Assembly (NCBI GenBank): GCA_030770425.1 | Contig: JASJFT010000338.1 | Coordinates: 1-32,137 of the forward strand | DNA: 32,137 nucleotides | Direction: 5' to 3' | Origin: Darksidea phi | Taxonomy: Eukaryota; Ascomycota; Dothideomycetes; Pleosporales; Lentitheciaceae | Shown here: piece after piece, positions 9,051 to 19,800 of the stretch | Position numbering within the stretch: position 1 is the stretch's first letter | Layout of the letters: each line of letters starts with the position of its first letter | The notes under the pieces: generated by a model | The model's input: the letters and a program-made list of their open reading frames with translations, nothing else | Databases searched by the model: none | What the model was told of the DNA's origin: nothing | Made by a program: the position numbers and the translations under genes

Positions 9051-10173
9051 AGGCTCATGAATTGAGACTCTCGGTCAGTATAGCTACGATTAAATGCACT
9101 TGGTGGGGTTAACAGTGTACTAGTGGACCTCGGCGCTGAGTTGAGACGGTGACGTAATACTAGCTCCCCATCAATTCGTTTCCTAGCCGCCGCTGTGATG
9201 TGGAACTTGAGCGCGCTAGGTTGTAAAACTTATTAAATGTATAGTTTATCCAGAGATGTGTTAGTGTCTGTAGTCTTGAAAAGGTTGGCTTGCATGCTTC
9301 TCGCTGTGAATGATTTTACAACTGCCTAAACGGAGAAGTCGAACATATTAACTGTAAAGATAATACATAGTAGGCACGTAGGGTACTAGTAGATAATATA
9401 TTATTTATTAATAGTTCTTTTTCTAATTTGGATAGGTAGAGGAACGTACAATTGGAGTTCCAGTTATGCTAAGTAGGTTTGTTATACCGGGAACTTGTTG
9501 ATCACGATATTGTAGGGAGATACATTGCCCGCTTTGAGTTTGAACAGTTGATAGAGGAACGACTTCCGCACTGTTCCATTAACTCTCGTGGATATATTAT
9601 TAAAGGGTTAAAGATAACTTTGATAACTAATAGGCTGGTAATAATGGTATAAAGAAGCAAGACTCGCGCATCTATCTATTCATAGGGTTACCCCAATGAC
9701 TAGTATTCCTAATTGAATGTGCATACGTGCCGGGACAAACGACTTGTGGAAGAGCTCATGTACGTACTGTCTTTGGAAAACATGATCCGGCTTCGTTCGT
9801 GCAAAGCGGACCCATGCCGTTAAGTTTCAAAAGTGCATCGGCAACTATAACTCTAGCGCCTCTCGCAAGCAATTCGATGACACGTAAAAATTCAAGTGGA
9901 CGAGTTGTGTTATGGAGAAAGATAGAAGCACGTGAATGGACGATGATTGGCTCGCACGCCTCGACCTCAACCGCAGCTCGTGGCATTCCGGTGATGGCCT
10001 CTCTCCGCCGGACGCCCTATCACTCCAACAACAACAACCACTCGGAGAATCACTTTCTCTAATTCGTCACCTGCCCTAAACCGGACGCTGTCGTCCTTGA
10101 ATGTATTTTCTACTCCGAATGCGCTGTCGCTCGCCAACACCAAACCGCCGCAAGGCTCCCGCCCCTCGCAGCC
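9051..10173. other. Divergent intergenic region
   Basis: Shared upstream region of the dehydrogenase (-) and the RBR ligase (+). Positions 9230-9720 are AT-rich with scattered TATATTA and TTATTAA words and no coding signal. Between 9756 and 10020 both strands are open; the minus frame (ending KTVRT) has a protein-like composition but no family I know. The last 100 bases are C-rich and probably the leader of the RBR gene. Confidence 0.4.
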
Positions 10174-12147
10174 ATGACCTCCGTCTTCGCCTCGTTGGTG
10201 CGCCCGCAGAAAACTCGCCGTAGCTCGAGCAGCCAAACCGCTTCTGAAAGCCTTAACGCTTCTCCACGACGTTCATTGGACCCCGAGGCCGACGAGCCAG
10301 ACCTGCGCGAGCTTAATGTCTGCCTCCAGACCCTCACGGACGTCTTCCCCGATGTGCAACCCGAAGTGTTCCGCGAAATGCTGTCGTCCTTTAGTCCCGA
10401 GAGCAGAGTGCAGGTCGTGACCGAGCAGCTGCTGAAACATAGCGAAAAATGGGTGGCGGGACGGTACCGGATGCCCGCGGAGCAGGAAGAGCAGCGTTTG
10501 GGGGCACACAAGTATAAGTATCGCAATGTAGAGGCGCAGAAGGATACACGAGGAGTGCCGCTCGCGAAGGAGGACAAGTTTAGGTCGACAAGCTACAAAG
10601 AGGCTGCGAAGGAGGCGCTATACCAAGAGTTTAAGGGCTTGAGCCATTCCACGATCAAGGCGGTACTGGCCGAGTACAACTGGAGCTACACACAGGCGAG
10701 GCCGACGCTGCTGGTGCTGTCGAGCAAGAGCTGGCGGACAAGCATCACCAATTTCTTCATGCGACGGAAGGCTCCGAGCGCACAAGACCACCCGTTGGTC
10801 ATGTGGCTCGCTCCCGATGCAAAGACTGGCCGCGGGCGGAAACCACTGCTTGTAAAGACCAATAGTTGGGAGCTAGATCAAGAGCTATATGATACGTTGA
10901 TCGTGCCGGAAATGGAGAAGCAACGGAGGGAACAGATACAAAAGGACCTTGACCTCGCGCTGCAGTGGAATGAAGAAGAGGCGGAAAAGGAAGACGAGAT
11001 GTACGACTGCGAATGCTGCTTCATCCCGAATACGCTCCAACAGATGTCCGCGTGCAGCGCCAACGGCCACTACATCTGCTTCCGCTGTATACGGTACGCT
11101 ATCAATGCTGCGCTATACGATCAAGGCTGGGCGAGGAACATCAATGCTGAGCTCTGCACGCTCAAATGTATAGCGCCTATGACGGATGGTGTCGACGAAT
11201 GCCAGGGCTGCATACAGTTTTCGTTCATCGAGCGCGCCCTTCTAGAAGAAAAAGATGGTGAAGACACCTTACAGAAGCTCGGCGAGCGCTTTTGCACCGA
11301 AGCACTCATGAAGTCGCAATATCCCCTCGTCCAATGCCCCTTCTGCTCCTATGCCGAAATCGACGATCTAGCCCTCCCGGGAACAAACCTCTTCACAGGC
11401 CTACGCTTACGACGGAGGCCTCTCATTATGGCCTCCGTCCCCATACTAGAGCTACTCTGCTTCCAAGTCGCTCGAGTGGGCCTCTCATTCCTAGTACTTT
11501 TCCTTTCTTTCGTCGTTGTCCTCAATTGCACCCTCCCCAAACCCCTCCCTCTCTTCGCCCCCATCCAATCCGCCCTCCGCCGCATACACCTCAAACGCCG
11601 CGGCCTCCGATTCCAATGCCTCTCACCCACCTGCGGCCGGACATCTTGTCTCTCTTGCTCCACGCCTTGGCATGACCCGCACTCTTGCTACAGCTCGCAA
11701 CTGACATCCCTCCGTCTCACCCTCGAACGCGCGACCACCGACGCTGTAAAGCGCACCTGCCCTCAGTGCAATCTTGGCTTCGTCAAATCGGAGGGATGCA
11801 ACAAGCTAGTCTGCCTGTGCGGTTATAGCATGTGCTATGTTTGTCGCGAGGGATTAGGCCGGCAGGGCTATGCGCATTTCTGTCAACACTTTCGAGCTAG
11901 GCCAGGCGAGGCCTGTACGGAATGCGACAAGTGCGATTTGTATCGTGTGGAGGACGAGGAAAGGGTTGTGAAGAAGGCGAAGGAGAAGGCCGAACGGGAG
12001 TGGTGGGAAGCGCAAGGTGAGGGCGGGAAGGCGGGATTGAAGAAGGAGGTCGGCAAGAAAAGTATTGATAGAGGGACAGCGCGGTGGATGAGGTGGAAAG
12101 AATGGGATGGATGGGTCGAGAAGATTGTCGAGGCGGTTGTTGTTTAG
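10174..12147 (+). CDS. RBR-type (RNF216/TRIAD3-like) E3 ubiquitin ligase with internal hydrophobic segment
   Basis: A single-exon 657-aa RING-between-RING ubiquitin ligase, transferring ubiquitin through a Cys thioester. An N-terminal CUE-like ubiquitin-binding helix bundle is seen at about 46-88 (LQTLTDVFPDVQPEVFREML). RING1 begins near 277 (CECCF...CSANGHYICFRCIRYAI). The IBR starts with CPFC at 388-391 and resumes with FQCLSPTC...TSCLSCSTPWHDPHSC from 481. Between the two IBR halves lies a strongly hydrophobic stretch (about 419-452) long enough to span a membrane. RING2 is CPQCNLGFVKSEGCNKLVC, with predicted catalytic Cys542, followed by CLCGYSMCYVC and His/Cys ligands. The C-terminus is Lys/Glu-rich. 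The RNF216-like class is judged from the GCNKLVC motif and the layout; the substrate is unknown. Confidence 0.9.
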   Translation: MTSVFASLVRPQKTRRSSSSQTASESLNASPRRSLDPEADEPDLRELNVCLQTLTDVFPDVQPEVFREMLSSFSPESRVQVVTEQLLKHSEKWVAGRYRMPAEQEEQRLGAHKYKYRNVEAQKDTRGVPLAKEDKFRSTSYKEAAKEALYQEFKGLSHSTIKAVLAEYNWSYTQARPTLLVLSSKSWRTSITNFFMRRKAPSAQDHPLVMWLAPDAKTGRGRKPLLVKTNSWELDQELYDTLIVPEMEKQRREQIQKDLDLALQWNEEEAEKEDEMYDCECCFIPNTLQQMSACSANGHYICFRCIRYAINAALYDQGWARNINAELCTLKCIAPMTDGVDECQGCIQFSFIERALLEEKDGEDTLQKLGERFCTEALMKSQYPLVQCPFCSYAEIDDLALPGTNLFTGLRLRRRPLIMASVPILELLCFQVARVGLSFLVLFLSFVVVLNCTLPKPLPLFAPIQSALRRIHLKRRGLRFQCLSPTCGRTSCLSCSTPWHDPHSCYSSQLTSLRLTLERATTDAVKRTCPQCNLGFVKSEGCNKLVCLCGYSMCYVCREGLGRQGYAHFCQHFRARPGEACTECDKCDLYRVEDEERVVKKAKEKAEREWWEAQGEGGKAGLKKEVGKKSIDRGTARWMRWKEWDGWVEKIVEAVVV

Positions 12148-12767
12148 ACGGCTAGAAATTCGGGACTTGTAATATTTACTTAGATACCCACCTATCACTT
12201 ATTTTCTTCATAATTCGTAGCTAATGTCATCATATATTCATCTACTTTGCAGCTTAATAAAACAGAGTCTGATGTACGGCAGCATTTGAGAGGCAGTCAA
12301 ATGATAGAATTCTGCAGCAATCGGATCCTAGTAATCAACTTTCGACAGGACCGCATTTGCCATCACATCCACGAGAGGGTGAACATGTTGCTGTCGCAAG
12401 ATACCCCTCACATACTTATCGTACCAGCCTTACAGATAACCACAGAAGAGCCAAATCTCAATAACATCCCCGGATCAAAGCATTTATGGGTCAACAAAAC
12501 AGAATTGGACTCAATGATAAATAGAGACGGATCGCCCTCGATATCGCCTGTTAAGTACGATTTTCCCTTTATCACCCAAAGAAGCGAATACTTCAGACTT
12601 AGGATAGCCTCGGTCCGCTTGTGACTCACCGTCGTCATCGCTTCCCCACCCAAATTTGCTCCCTTCAGGCTTTCGCCTGATCGTCCACCTTGGCGGCCAC
12701 AGCGCTTTCGATCCATCGCTGACTTCACGGTTCCTGTGACCGTTTGACGTGAAAAGTTCGAATACAA
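12148..12767. other. Convergent intergenic region
   Basis: Spacer between the 3' ends of the RBR gene (+) and the seven-TM gene (-). Opposed open frames (12247-12624 + and 12408-12767 -) overlap; the plus one starts with TTG. Neither shows a recognisable domain, so no gene is called. Confidence 0.4.
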
Positions 12768-14260
12768 TTACTGGGTAGCTGCGATAGTTGCGACGTGCAT
12801 GGGACGCGTTCGGATTTGTGATGGTGCCTGTGGATGAAGTTCCATTCCGTCTTCCTGGCTCTCTTCAGCGGGTACTGGTTCGGAGTCGGTATCGGGATTG
12901 AAGACGACATGCGACGGTTTTAGTAGCTGCCCATCAAGAGATTCCCGGGGTCCAAGGATCTGCAGACCACGAGAGACGTTAGTACATCTTCTACTGACCT
13001 TGTTCCCATCTTTTTTGTCGAATACGTACCCAAACATAGAGCAACTCAACTATAACAGGTGCACAAGTAGCCAACGCTAAAATCTGACCAAACGACAGCT
13101 TATAGTCCTTGTTGGTATTTCCCCCCCTTCTACCAAATTGTCGACGAAAGTACGCGAGGAAGCCCAGGCAAATCCACATGGCTATCAAAGCCACCGTGGC
13201 GGTAAAGATCTTCCAGTATTTGTAAAGCGTCGCACACTTCTTAGATATTCCAGAACATCTGAGTGACCAATACCAAAGAGAACAGCAAGCCCAAAATACA
13301 AGACTGACAGAGATGAATACTATCAGAAAGTCCTTGAGCATGACAGCCACATCTCTATCAATGCAGAGAGCGCTCCAGTGAAATTGAAGGTCTAAGTCAG
13401 CCAAGTATCTCAGATTGAACTCAGCAGCTGCGATGGGGTCATCCGTGTATAGCACCATGAACTTGATCGTGATCGAAATTATGAGCACACCGATTGCATG
13501 CCAGAGAGTCGCTCGTACGGTGGGTCGTCGCAACTTTGAGGCTAAAAAGACGTGCAGTATAACCGCAGGTAGATAGGAATAGAATGACACAGCCGTCACC
13601 ATGCCAGATGAATAGAGGGTCATGTACAGGTTGTTGTCGTTGTTGCCGAAGGAGTATTTGAGGACATGCAAGCATGCGACAAGCATGGAAATGCTGAGGA
13701 AGAGCGTGCAGTCGAGGAAGGGTCTAGCGGAGAGTTCAATAGCTAGCAACCCACTAGACAGGATTCTTGATTTCTTTGCAGATGGCGGAATCTTGTCGAA
13801 GTCTTTGGCCGCAAGAACGATGAAGTAGATAGTTGTGAGGACGGCTTGGATGACGTAGGTTGCAAACATCTAGGTTTGTTAGCTTCGCTTGGGCGTATTG
13901 AGTTTGAATACGACTTACGCCACTACCGGCCAGGTCAGGATTTCCTTGCCATCCCATACGCGGGCAGACATCTTCCACACAGTGATTGGAGGTAAAACTA
14001 TCCATGGCGTTCACTATCGTGAAGTCCTTCCGATGGACCATGTCTGTGGCCCAGCGGAGAATTTCCCAATCGGCCGGAGGGGACAGATTTCGTTCGACAA
14101 GATAGGTTGAAAGACCATCGCGGAGTAAGTTCGTTGTCAGGGCTAGAGGGAGTTGTTTCGTTCGCCAAAAGACCACCGCATACTCGCTTGCGAGCGTACA
14201 GTTATGGAAGTTCAAAGAGGAGAGATCGGGCGGGGCCCACGAGAAGTTGCCACTCGACAT
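12768..14260 (-). CDS. Hypothetical seven-transmembrane protein
   Basis: Three exons (14260-13919, 13869-13030, 12959-12768) give 457 aa. Both introns are phase 0: 13918-13870 (GTAAGT...GCTAAC...TAG) and 13029-12960 (GTACGT...TACTAAC...CAG). The 114-residue N-terminal domain has two N-glycosylation sequons (NFS, NCT) and several Cys (CVEDVC), and is probably extracellular. Seven hydrophobic helices follow at about 115-135, 165-184, 196-224, 235-254, 294-316, 335-354 and 373-393. The C-terminal tail after exon junction 3 is hydrophilic and acidic (NPDTDSEPVPAEESQEDG), probably cytosolic. This is receptor-like in layout, but I see no signature of a named GPCR or rhodopsin family, so no function is given. 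Start: the ATG at 14260 (MSSGNFSW) is preferred; an in-frame ATG lies 27 codons upstream. Confidence 0.78.
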
Positions 14261-16841
14261 CTTTCTAGTAGGCTCAAATGCATGAGCTTTAGAAAAGCTA
14301 ATATTGAGAAGACTATGTCTGATGAACGACTCAATAGACACATTTATGGATGTTCGGTTCGCTACGTAGGACTACGCCCCCTTTCAGTAGAACGCTATAT
14401 GCTGCCTGATAATCGAGCGTGTAGCTGGACAAACACAGTTCCGAGCTGGATGCTGCCCTCTTTCCTCCGATGATCCAATCGACGCTTTGTTGAATTGGGG
14501 TACGGTGTGTACGAAAGCTGATGTGCTTGCCTTCGTTGTCGTACCTGCATTTTGCTGTCTGCCAGCGTCGGCCTCGCTGGCGCTTGCAGCGCCAATAGAA
14601 GGGTCGATGCAACGGTTGTGTTTTAGCCGACGCGAAGTGATTGAGCTTGATATAACACGCATCACCAGCTTGTTGTCTTCTAGGCTGCCGCAATCGGCCC
14701 GCGATCAAGCAAACAGGATGGGTTATGCCGCTTGCGCCACACCCTCTTCACTATGCTAGAACCTGCAACCAGTGTAAGGTGTGTTGTCGTGGTGTCTGCT
14801 ATGCGGCGTTGGCATGAGCGCCTCTCCAAAAGTCACCGCATCTCCCTCCTTAGAAAGAAATAAAAGAGGGGAGATATTAAAACCACTGCAATGCTTGCCA
14901 ATTGTGACGTCGATAATTCGCCGTGTCATAAAGTTTTTTGCACAACGCATTGTCGATTTCTAGCGGCCAACAGCAACGCTGAGATATTAGGTTGTTGCAC
15001 GTCGTAATGTCAGGGTATGCGGCTGCTTGGGATTGAGGCACACGAGCCGCATTTATGTGGAGCTTACTTGCGCATGACGATAGCAGCGATGTAACATCCT
15101 CCTCCGATCCGACCACCTATGTGACAGCCTTCAGATGCGCAAGGCTGATGTTAAAGCGAGCGTACACACCAACATCGCAACGTTTCCTGGTATATGTTAT
15201 ACATAGGAGCCTCCCAACTTTTGCCGAACCTATATCACAGCTGTCGTAAGAATCACCGTAACTTTAGCGACCGAGAATGCATATATCGCTACACAGACTA
15301 CATCATCTTTCTCATACTCCTTGCACACGACATCAGGCCGCCATCCATGTGCACTAGAGGCTTGGCATGCGTTCCGTGTGCTAGTTTTCGGTGGTGATCG
15401 ATATGTTTGATATAGCGCTGAGGACTCCTGAGGGTTGGACACCGGATGATGAATTGAAGAGTAATGGGTTTGGAGCGCTGAGGCCGAAGCAAAAGGTAAA
15501 GTTTAGAATCAGGCAGCGTGCTGTAACATAGATAGTACTGACTTAGGTGGTAATTATCTATTGAGGGCTATTAGGATGCGTGGTGTATATAACTCTTGAT
15601 AGGTTTCCCCATGGAGAAGACCAGCGTACAAAGACTTATGTTCTAGTACTGTACTTGCTTGGCGTGCATGATGGAACTGCTTGCTTCTCACTGGGCGAGC
15701 AAGAACAATTACGTGGGTGTAAGATCGAATGTAGAGAGGTGGTCATGCGGCTCCCATCTGTAGCGTTACTCCGGTATAATCGCCAGACTTAGAAGTCGCA
15801 TAATGGTCGAGGTAGGTCTTGAGGGAGAACCCAGTTGCGTTGCTCCTCCCAAGAGTCAACATGCCGCGGTATAGTCTTGCCCGTGTCTTATAACCTCTGC
15901 ATTGTGCTCGTCGTCAGGCTCTCTCAATTCATGATAATACCAACGAGCGTTGTAATATGATCCGGGGTTTCGGCAAATTTGTTGACAAAGACGCCAGCTC
16001 GTCCCGGGTTCTGGCGGCGGCATATGCCTGTGTTCTTGGAAGGGCTCTGGGACCGCGTGCGATACGCCAGCTTCCGCTCCCGCCCCTCGTCTTCCGTCGC
16101 GGTATCCGTGTCCGAGTTCAAACGGGGCATCGTTATCGGCTTTGGTTTGGCTTCGTCTGCAGGCTCACAATTGTTGTCCCACCGTTCGTTCGATCCCCCA
16201 ACGCTTGCAATTTCTCATTTGGAAAGAGTTACGAGTGCAGAAGGAGAAATGGACGTGGGAGAAGGAGAAACGAGGTATGCGCCGGGCTGCGGGGGAGCTG
16301 CAGGGACTCGGGAAGCTGTCATAGGAGCGCTTCATCGCTGTTTGCTTCCATTGCGCTGTTGGGACAAGTGTAAGCTGAACGCATCGTGCATGTGGGGAAT
16401 AATTGCGATGTTTATTTGTTCAAAGTGGTTTAGCCGCCAAGGCCCACGTGAAATCGCCGCTTAATAATTAGCACGGCTTACCTAATGCTTTTTGGCCCCC
16501 AAAGTTTCTCCGTTCCCGCTAAACCGCCGTCGTGCATGAACGAAAAGGAGCCAATTGCCGGCTGAGCGAATGAATCACTAAGCAGCCCTGTTAATATAAG
16601 AATACGAGCTCTTACTAGTTCTGGGCTGATCCTGCGGCTGAATCTGATACCGCGTTGGGGGCGAAAACTCTTGACGAGCGCCTTGATGAAGCCGTGATGC
16701 CCTCCCTGTAGCTTACGATCTTTCTACGCTCTTAAATCCCTTGCTCTTCCAATTCGCGTTCAGACGCGCGCTGATACCTAAGGGCATTTTACGTCCTCCT
16801 TATCTGTTTCATTTATTCCATAATTACACATACAGACCGCC
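14261..16841. other. Long gene-poor region between divergent genes
   Basis: About 2.6 kb between the seven-TM gene (-) and the NLR gene (+). Many 60-125-codon open frames occur on both strands without family signals. The one stretch with protein-like sequence (15789-16164, minus) is listed separately. The bases from about 16680 to 16841 probably hold the NLR promoter and leader, with C/T-rich patches and the sequence GACCGCC before the ATG. Confidence 0.4.
15789..16164 (-). pseudogene. Coding-like minus-strand segment, possible gene remnant or unresolved exons
   Basis: One frame is open from 16164 down to a TGA at 15858-15856. It reads plausibly as protein (for example TSWRLCQQICRNPGSYYN and RWYYHELREPDDEHNAEV) and contains an ATG at 16023. 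Just past the stop, another frame continues with protein-like sequence (HVDSWEEQRNWVLPQDLPRP) to a TAA at 15791-15789. The switch between the frames has no believable intron. This suggests a single indel in a former gene, or exons I could not resolve. I do not recognise the family. Confidence 0.25.
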
Positions 16842-19800
16842 ATGGCTGCTGTCGGCGATAAAAGCGACGGGAAATCGCAACAAGGTCTGGAGGTGCTCTA
16901 CTGTGGCGAGCCTGAGAATGTCAGTATCGAGTACGTAGCACCTATTTCTACTTGCCAACACCTCTATGATGGAATGTCCACCATCGATGCGTTTCGGATG
17001 TTTTATTTCATTACGTACCACACGAATACAACTGATTTGGACGTTAGTATTATCGCGGTTCCGGGTTTAGGTTCCGATCCAAGTACCTCGTTTGACAGCT
17101 TTCACAAAAAGGCCGATGGCAGTACACAGTTTAACTGGCTATCGGACAACGAAGGTCTACGCCGTGAGTTCCCAACAGCTAGGATCCTCCTATACCACTA
17201 TGAATCTCGGTGGTTCAAGGGTCATGCCATTGACCAGAGTATGGGGAATGCGTCGAAGAATTTGTTGGACAGCATCTATTCCTTCAGAGAGAACGCGACA
17301 ACCCGGCCTATCGTCTTTATAGGCCATAGCATGGGTGGTCTCGTTATCGCCAAGGCTATTACTATGGCCTCAATCCGTGGCGATGATTATCCGCATCTCG
17401 TCTCGTGCGTTGCGGGCAGTCTTTTTTTCGGAACTCCATTCCAGGGCTCGCACGCCGCGGGGAAAGCGATCATGCTGGCTTCGGTTTTCAACAAAGTTGA
17501 CGAAGCCGTGAGATCGCGCGTTTTATATTTTCTTGAACCTGGCAACGAAGCTCTCGATGAGCTGAGGGAGGAGTTTGTGCGCATCACAAACAAGTTGGAG
17601 CCACCCATGGGAGTAAGTTGCTTTTACGAGCAGACTAAGACGGACTACAGCAAGGAAAAACTTGGCTGGCTCGGGAAGGTATGTGTGCATCTTGCTATTT
17701 CCAGCTTGGTCATTAGATTCCGTGGCTAACGTATATAGAAAATGGCCGAGATAGTTGTCACTGAACAGTCGGCAAGACTTCCCGGCTACGATCCCGTGGG
17801 AATGGCCTGCAACCATCGTGAGCTCAATCGTTTCGACGGCGCAAAAGACGGACGCTGGGACCTCGTCAGAATTCGGCTCAAGCGCATCATCTCCAAGGCA
17901 CGCACTGTTGTTCGAACCCGTCTCAACGCGGCTAGGGCAAGTATCATGGACGACCAGACTCTCGCGAAGCTCTTAGCGAATCTGAGCGTAGGAGATGTGC
18001 AAAAAAAGAAGAGTGCTGTGTCACAGCTGTCAGGAAGAAGCTTGTGGGTCAGCAATGATCCGATCTTCAAGAAGTGGATGGTCCTGGACAGTAAGACAGA
18101 GCCAACCGACCTGGCAAGCACTTTCAGTGGTCTGACCCTGAACCAACAACTCGATCACCATGGCAGCCACAACAACCAGAGCATCTGGATTAGCGGCCAA
18201 GAAGGTCGTGGCAAGTCTAAGGCTGCCATTTCCATCATCGACGATATCGAAAAGCGTCAAGAACAGAATGCGCAAGCTGGAAGCGCCAGCAACATTGCCG
18301 TGGCTTACTTCTTCGCAGATTCGACTACCGATTTGTCCAGCGCTGAAAATGTCCTCAAAAGTGTGTTGTGGCAACTCATCAACAAGCGCCGATCTCTAGC
18401 TCAATACGCAAAGGACTTTACGACTACAGACAGGAGCAAGAAGAAAGGAGTAGGTGGAAGCTCTGAAGCCTCTTTCACTGTGCCGGCCTTGTGGAAAGTT
18501 CTTATGGAAATGCTGCAAGACCCTGGCGTCGAGGGTGCCTATTTTGTGCTCAACAGCTTGCACGAATTGCCCGAGGATGCGGAGAGCACAAAGCAGTTGC
18601 TTGAGTTGATCCAGTATGATGTTGTTGGATCTCAGGAGGGAGTCAGTCCAACCTACGATCCCAACGAAGGTCACCGTGCTCCGATGCGGTGGTTATTCAC
18701 ATCTAGGCGGAGAGACAATATCAAGGCAGTACTTGGTGGAGTTCCGAGCGTTACCGAAATGAACCTCGATGATCCCAAATACGGCGGGGCATTGCAGTTG
18801 GACCTAAGAGCCCACGCTAGACGGAAAGTTGCTGAACTAGCCAAACGAAAGGGTTACAGTCCAGCTCTGCAATACTATGCCTCTAGTCTAGTCGAGCGAA
18901 GAGCGGAGAACATGGTGTGGATTGACGTCATTTGTCGCAAGCTCGAACTACTCCCGGCAAATACGATCGAAGTTCGCAAAGCCCTGGCGCAGGCGCCTCA
19001 GAACCTTGCGACGCTTCTAGATCGTACTTGGAGCTCTGTGCTCGACGAAAGGAGTGAGGATGTCGAGTGGACGAAAGAGTTGTTGCGCGCACTGATGCTG
19101 GCATTCGACGATCCAACTGTTGAAGAGCTCGGGACGCTTGCAGAAGTAGCATTTTATGGCCAGGACAAAGACAATAAGAGCAAGCTTGTCGAGGCAATCA
19201 ACAGGTGTGGCCCGCTGATCAAGATCATTGATTACGACCTAGAAGAGACGGTCGAAGAAGGCCAAGAGGATGAAGACTGGGAGGATGATGAAGTTGCCGA
19301 ATGCAGAGTCACATTTCTGCACAGTACAGCCAGGATAAGACTACATGAGCGAGCGAAAGAGCTGCTGGGTCTTGGGGAAGATGATTTGAAGATCCAGCAC
19401 GGCGCCATGGCTCTGCGATCGTTCTCGAATGTGTTGAAAGCGTTGACTCCACCTAAGGAATTAGAGGATGATGACGATGATGAAGAGGAGGAAGTACCAG
19501 ACGCGGGCGAGACGAAGGTCATTGCACAACAGACGAACGAAGTGGAGTACGAGGAGCCGGAAGTAGCATTGAACTATTGTCTCGAGTATTGGCTTCGCCA
19601 TGCTCAACAGGCGACGGCGGATGTTGTAGACAGCTTGAAGCTCGATCAAGCATTCTGGGCTCTTACATCGGATGTTCGTAACAAATGGTGGTCGCAGTAC
19701 ACCCAGATCGAGGACGATTATTCCGAGCTGTCCAACATGACTGCCTTACACGTCGCCGCATTCTTTGGGTTTACTCCTCTTGTTACGAGGCTATTGCAGA

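Noticed and set aside
9756..10020. Minus-strand ORF with ELLARGARVIVADALLK as a gene or pseudogene
   Set aside because: Protein-like in part, but short, with an open opposite strand and no family I can name. It may be promoter sequence of the RBR gene.
15979..16464. 161-aa plus-strand ORF in the gene-poor region
   Set aside because: Composition is uneven and no domain is seen. It lies opposite the more protein-like minus-strand segment, of which it is probably the shadow.
17679..17738. Gene boundary between the hydrolase and the NTPase (two separate genes)
   Set aside because: A 60-nt intron with GTATGT, GGCTAAC and TAG joins them in phase 0, and the catalytic His of the hydrolase lies after the junction, so one gene is far more likely.
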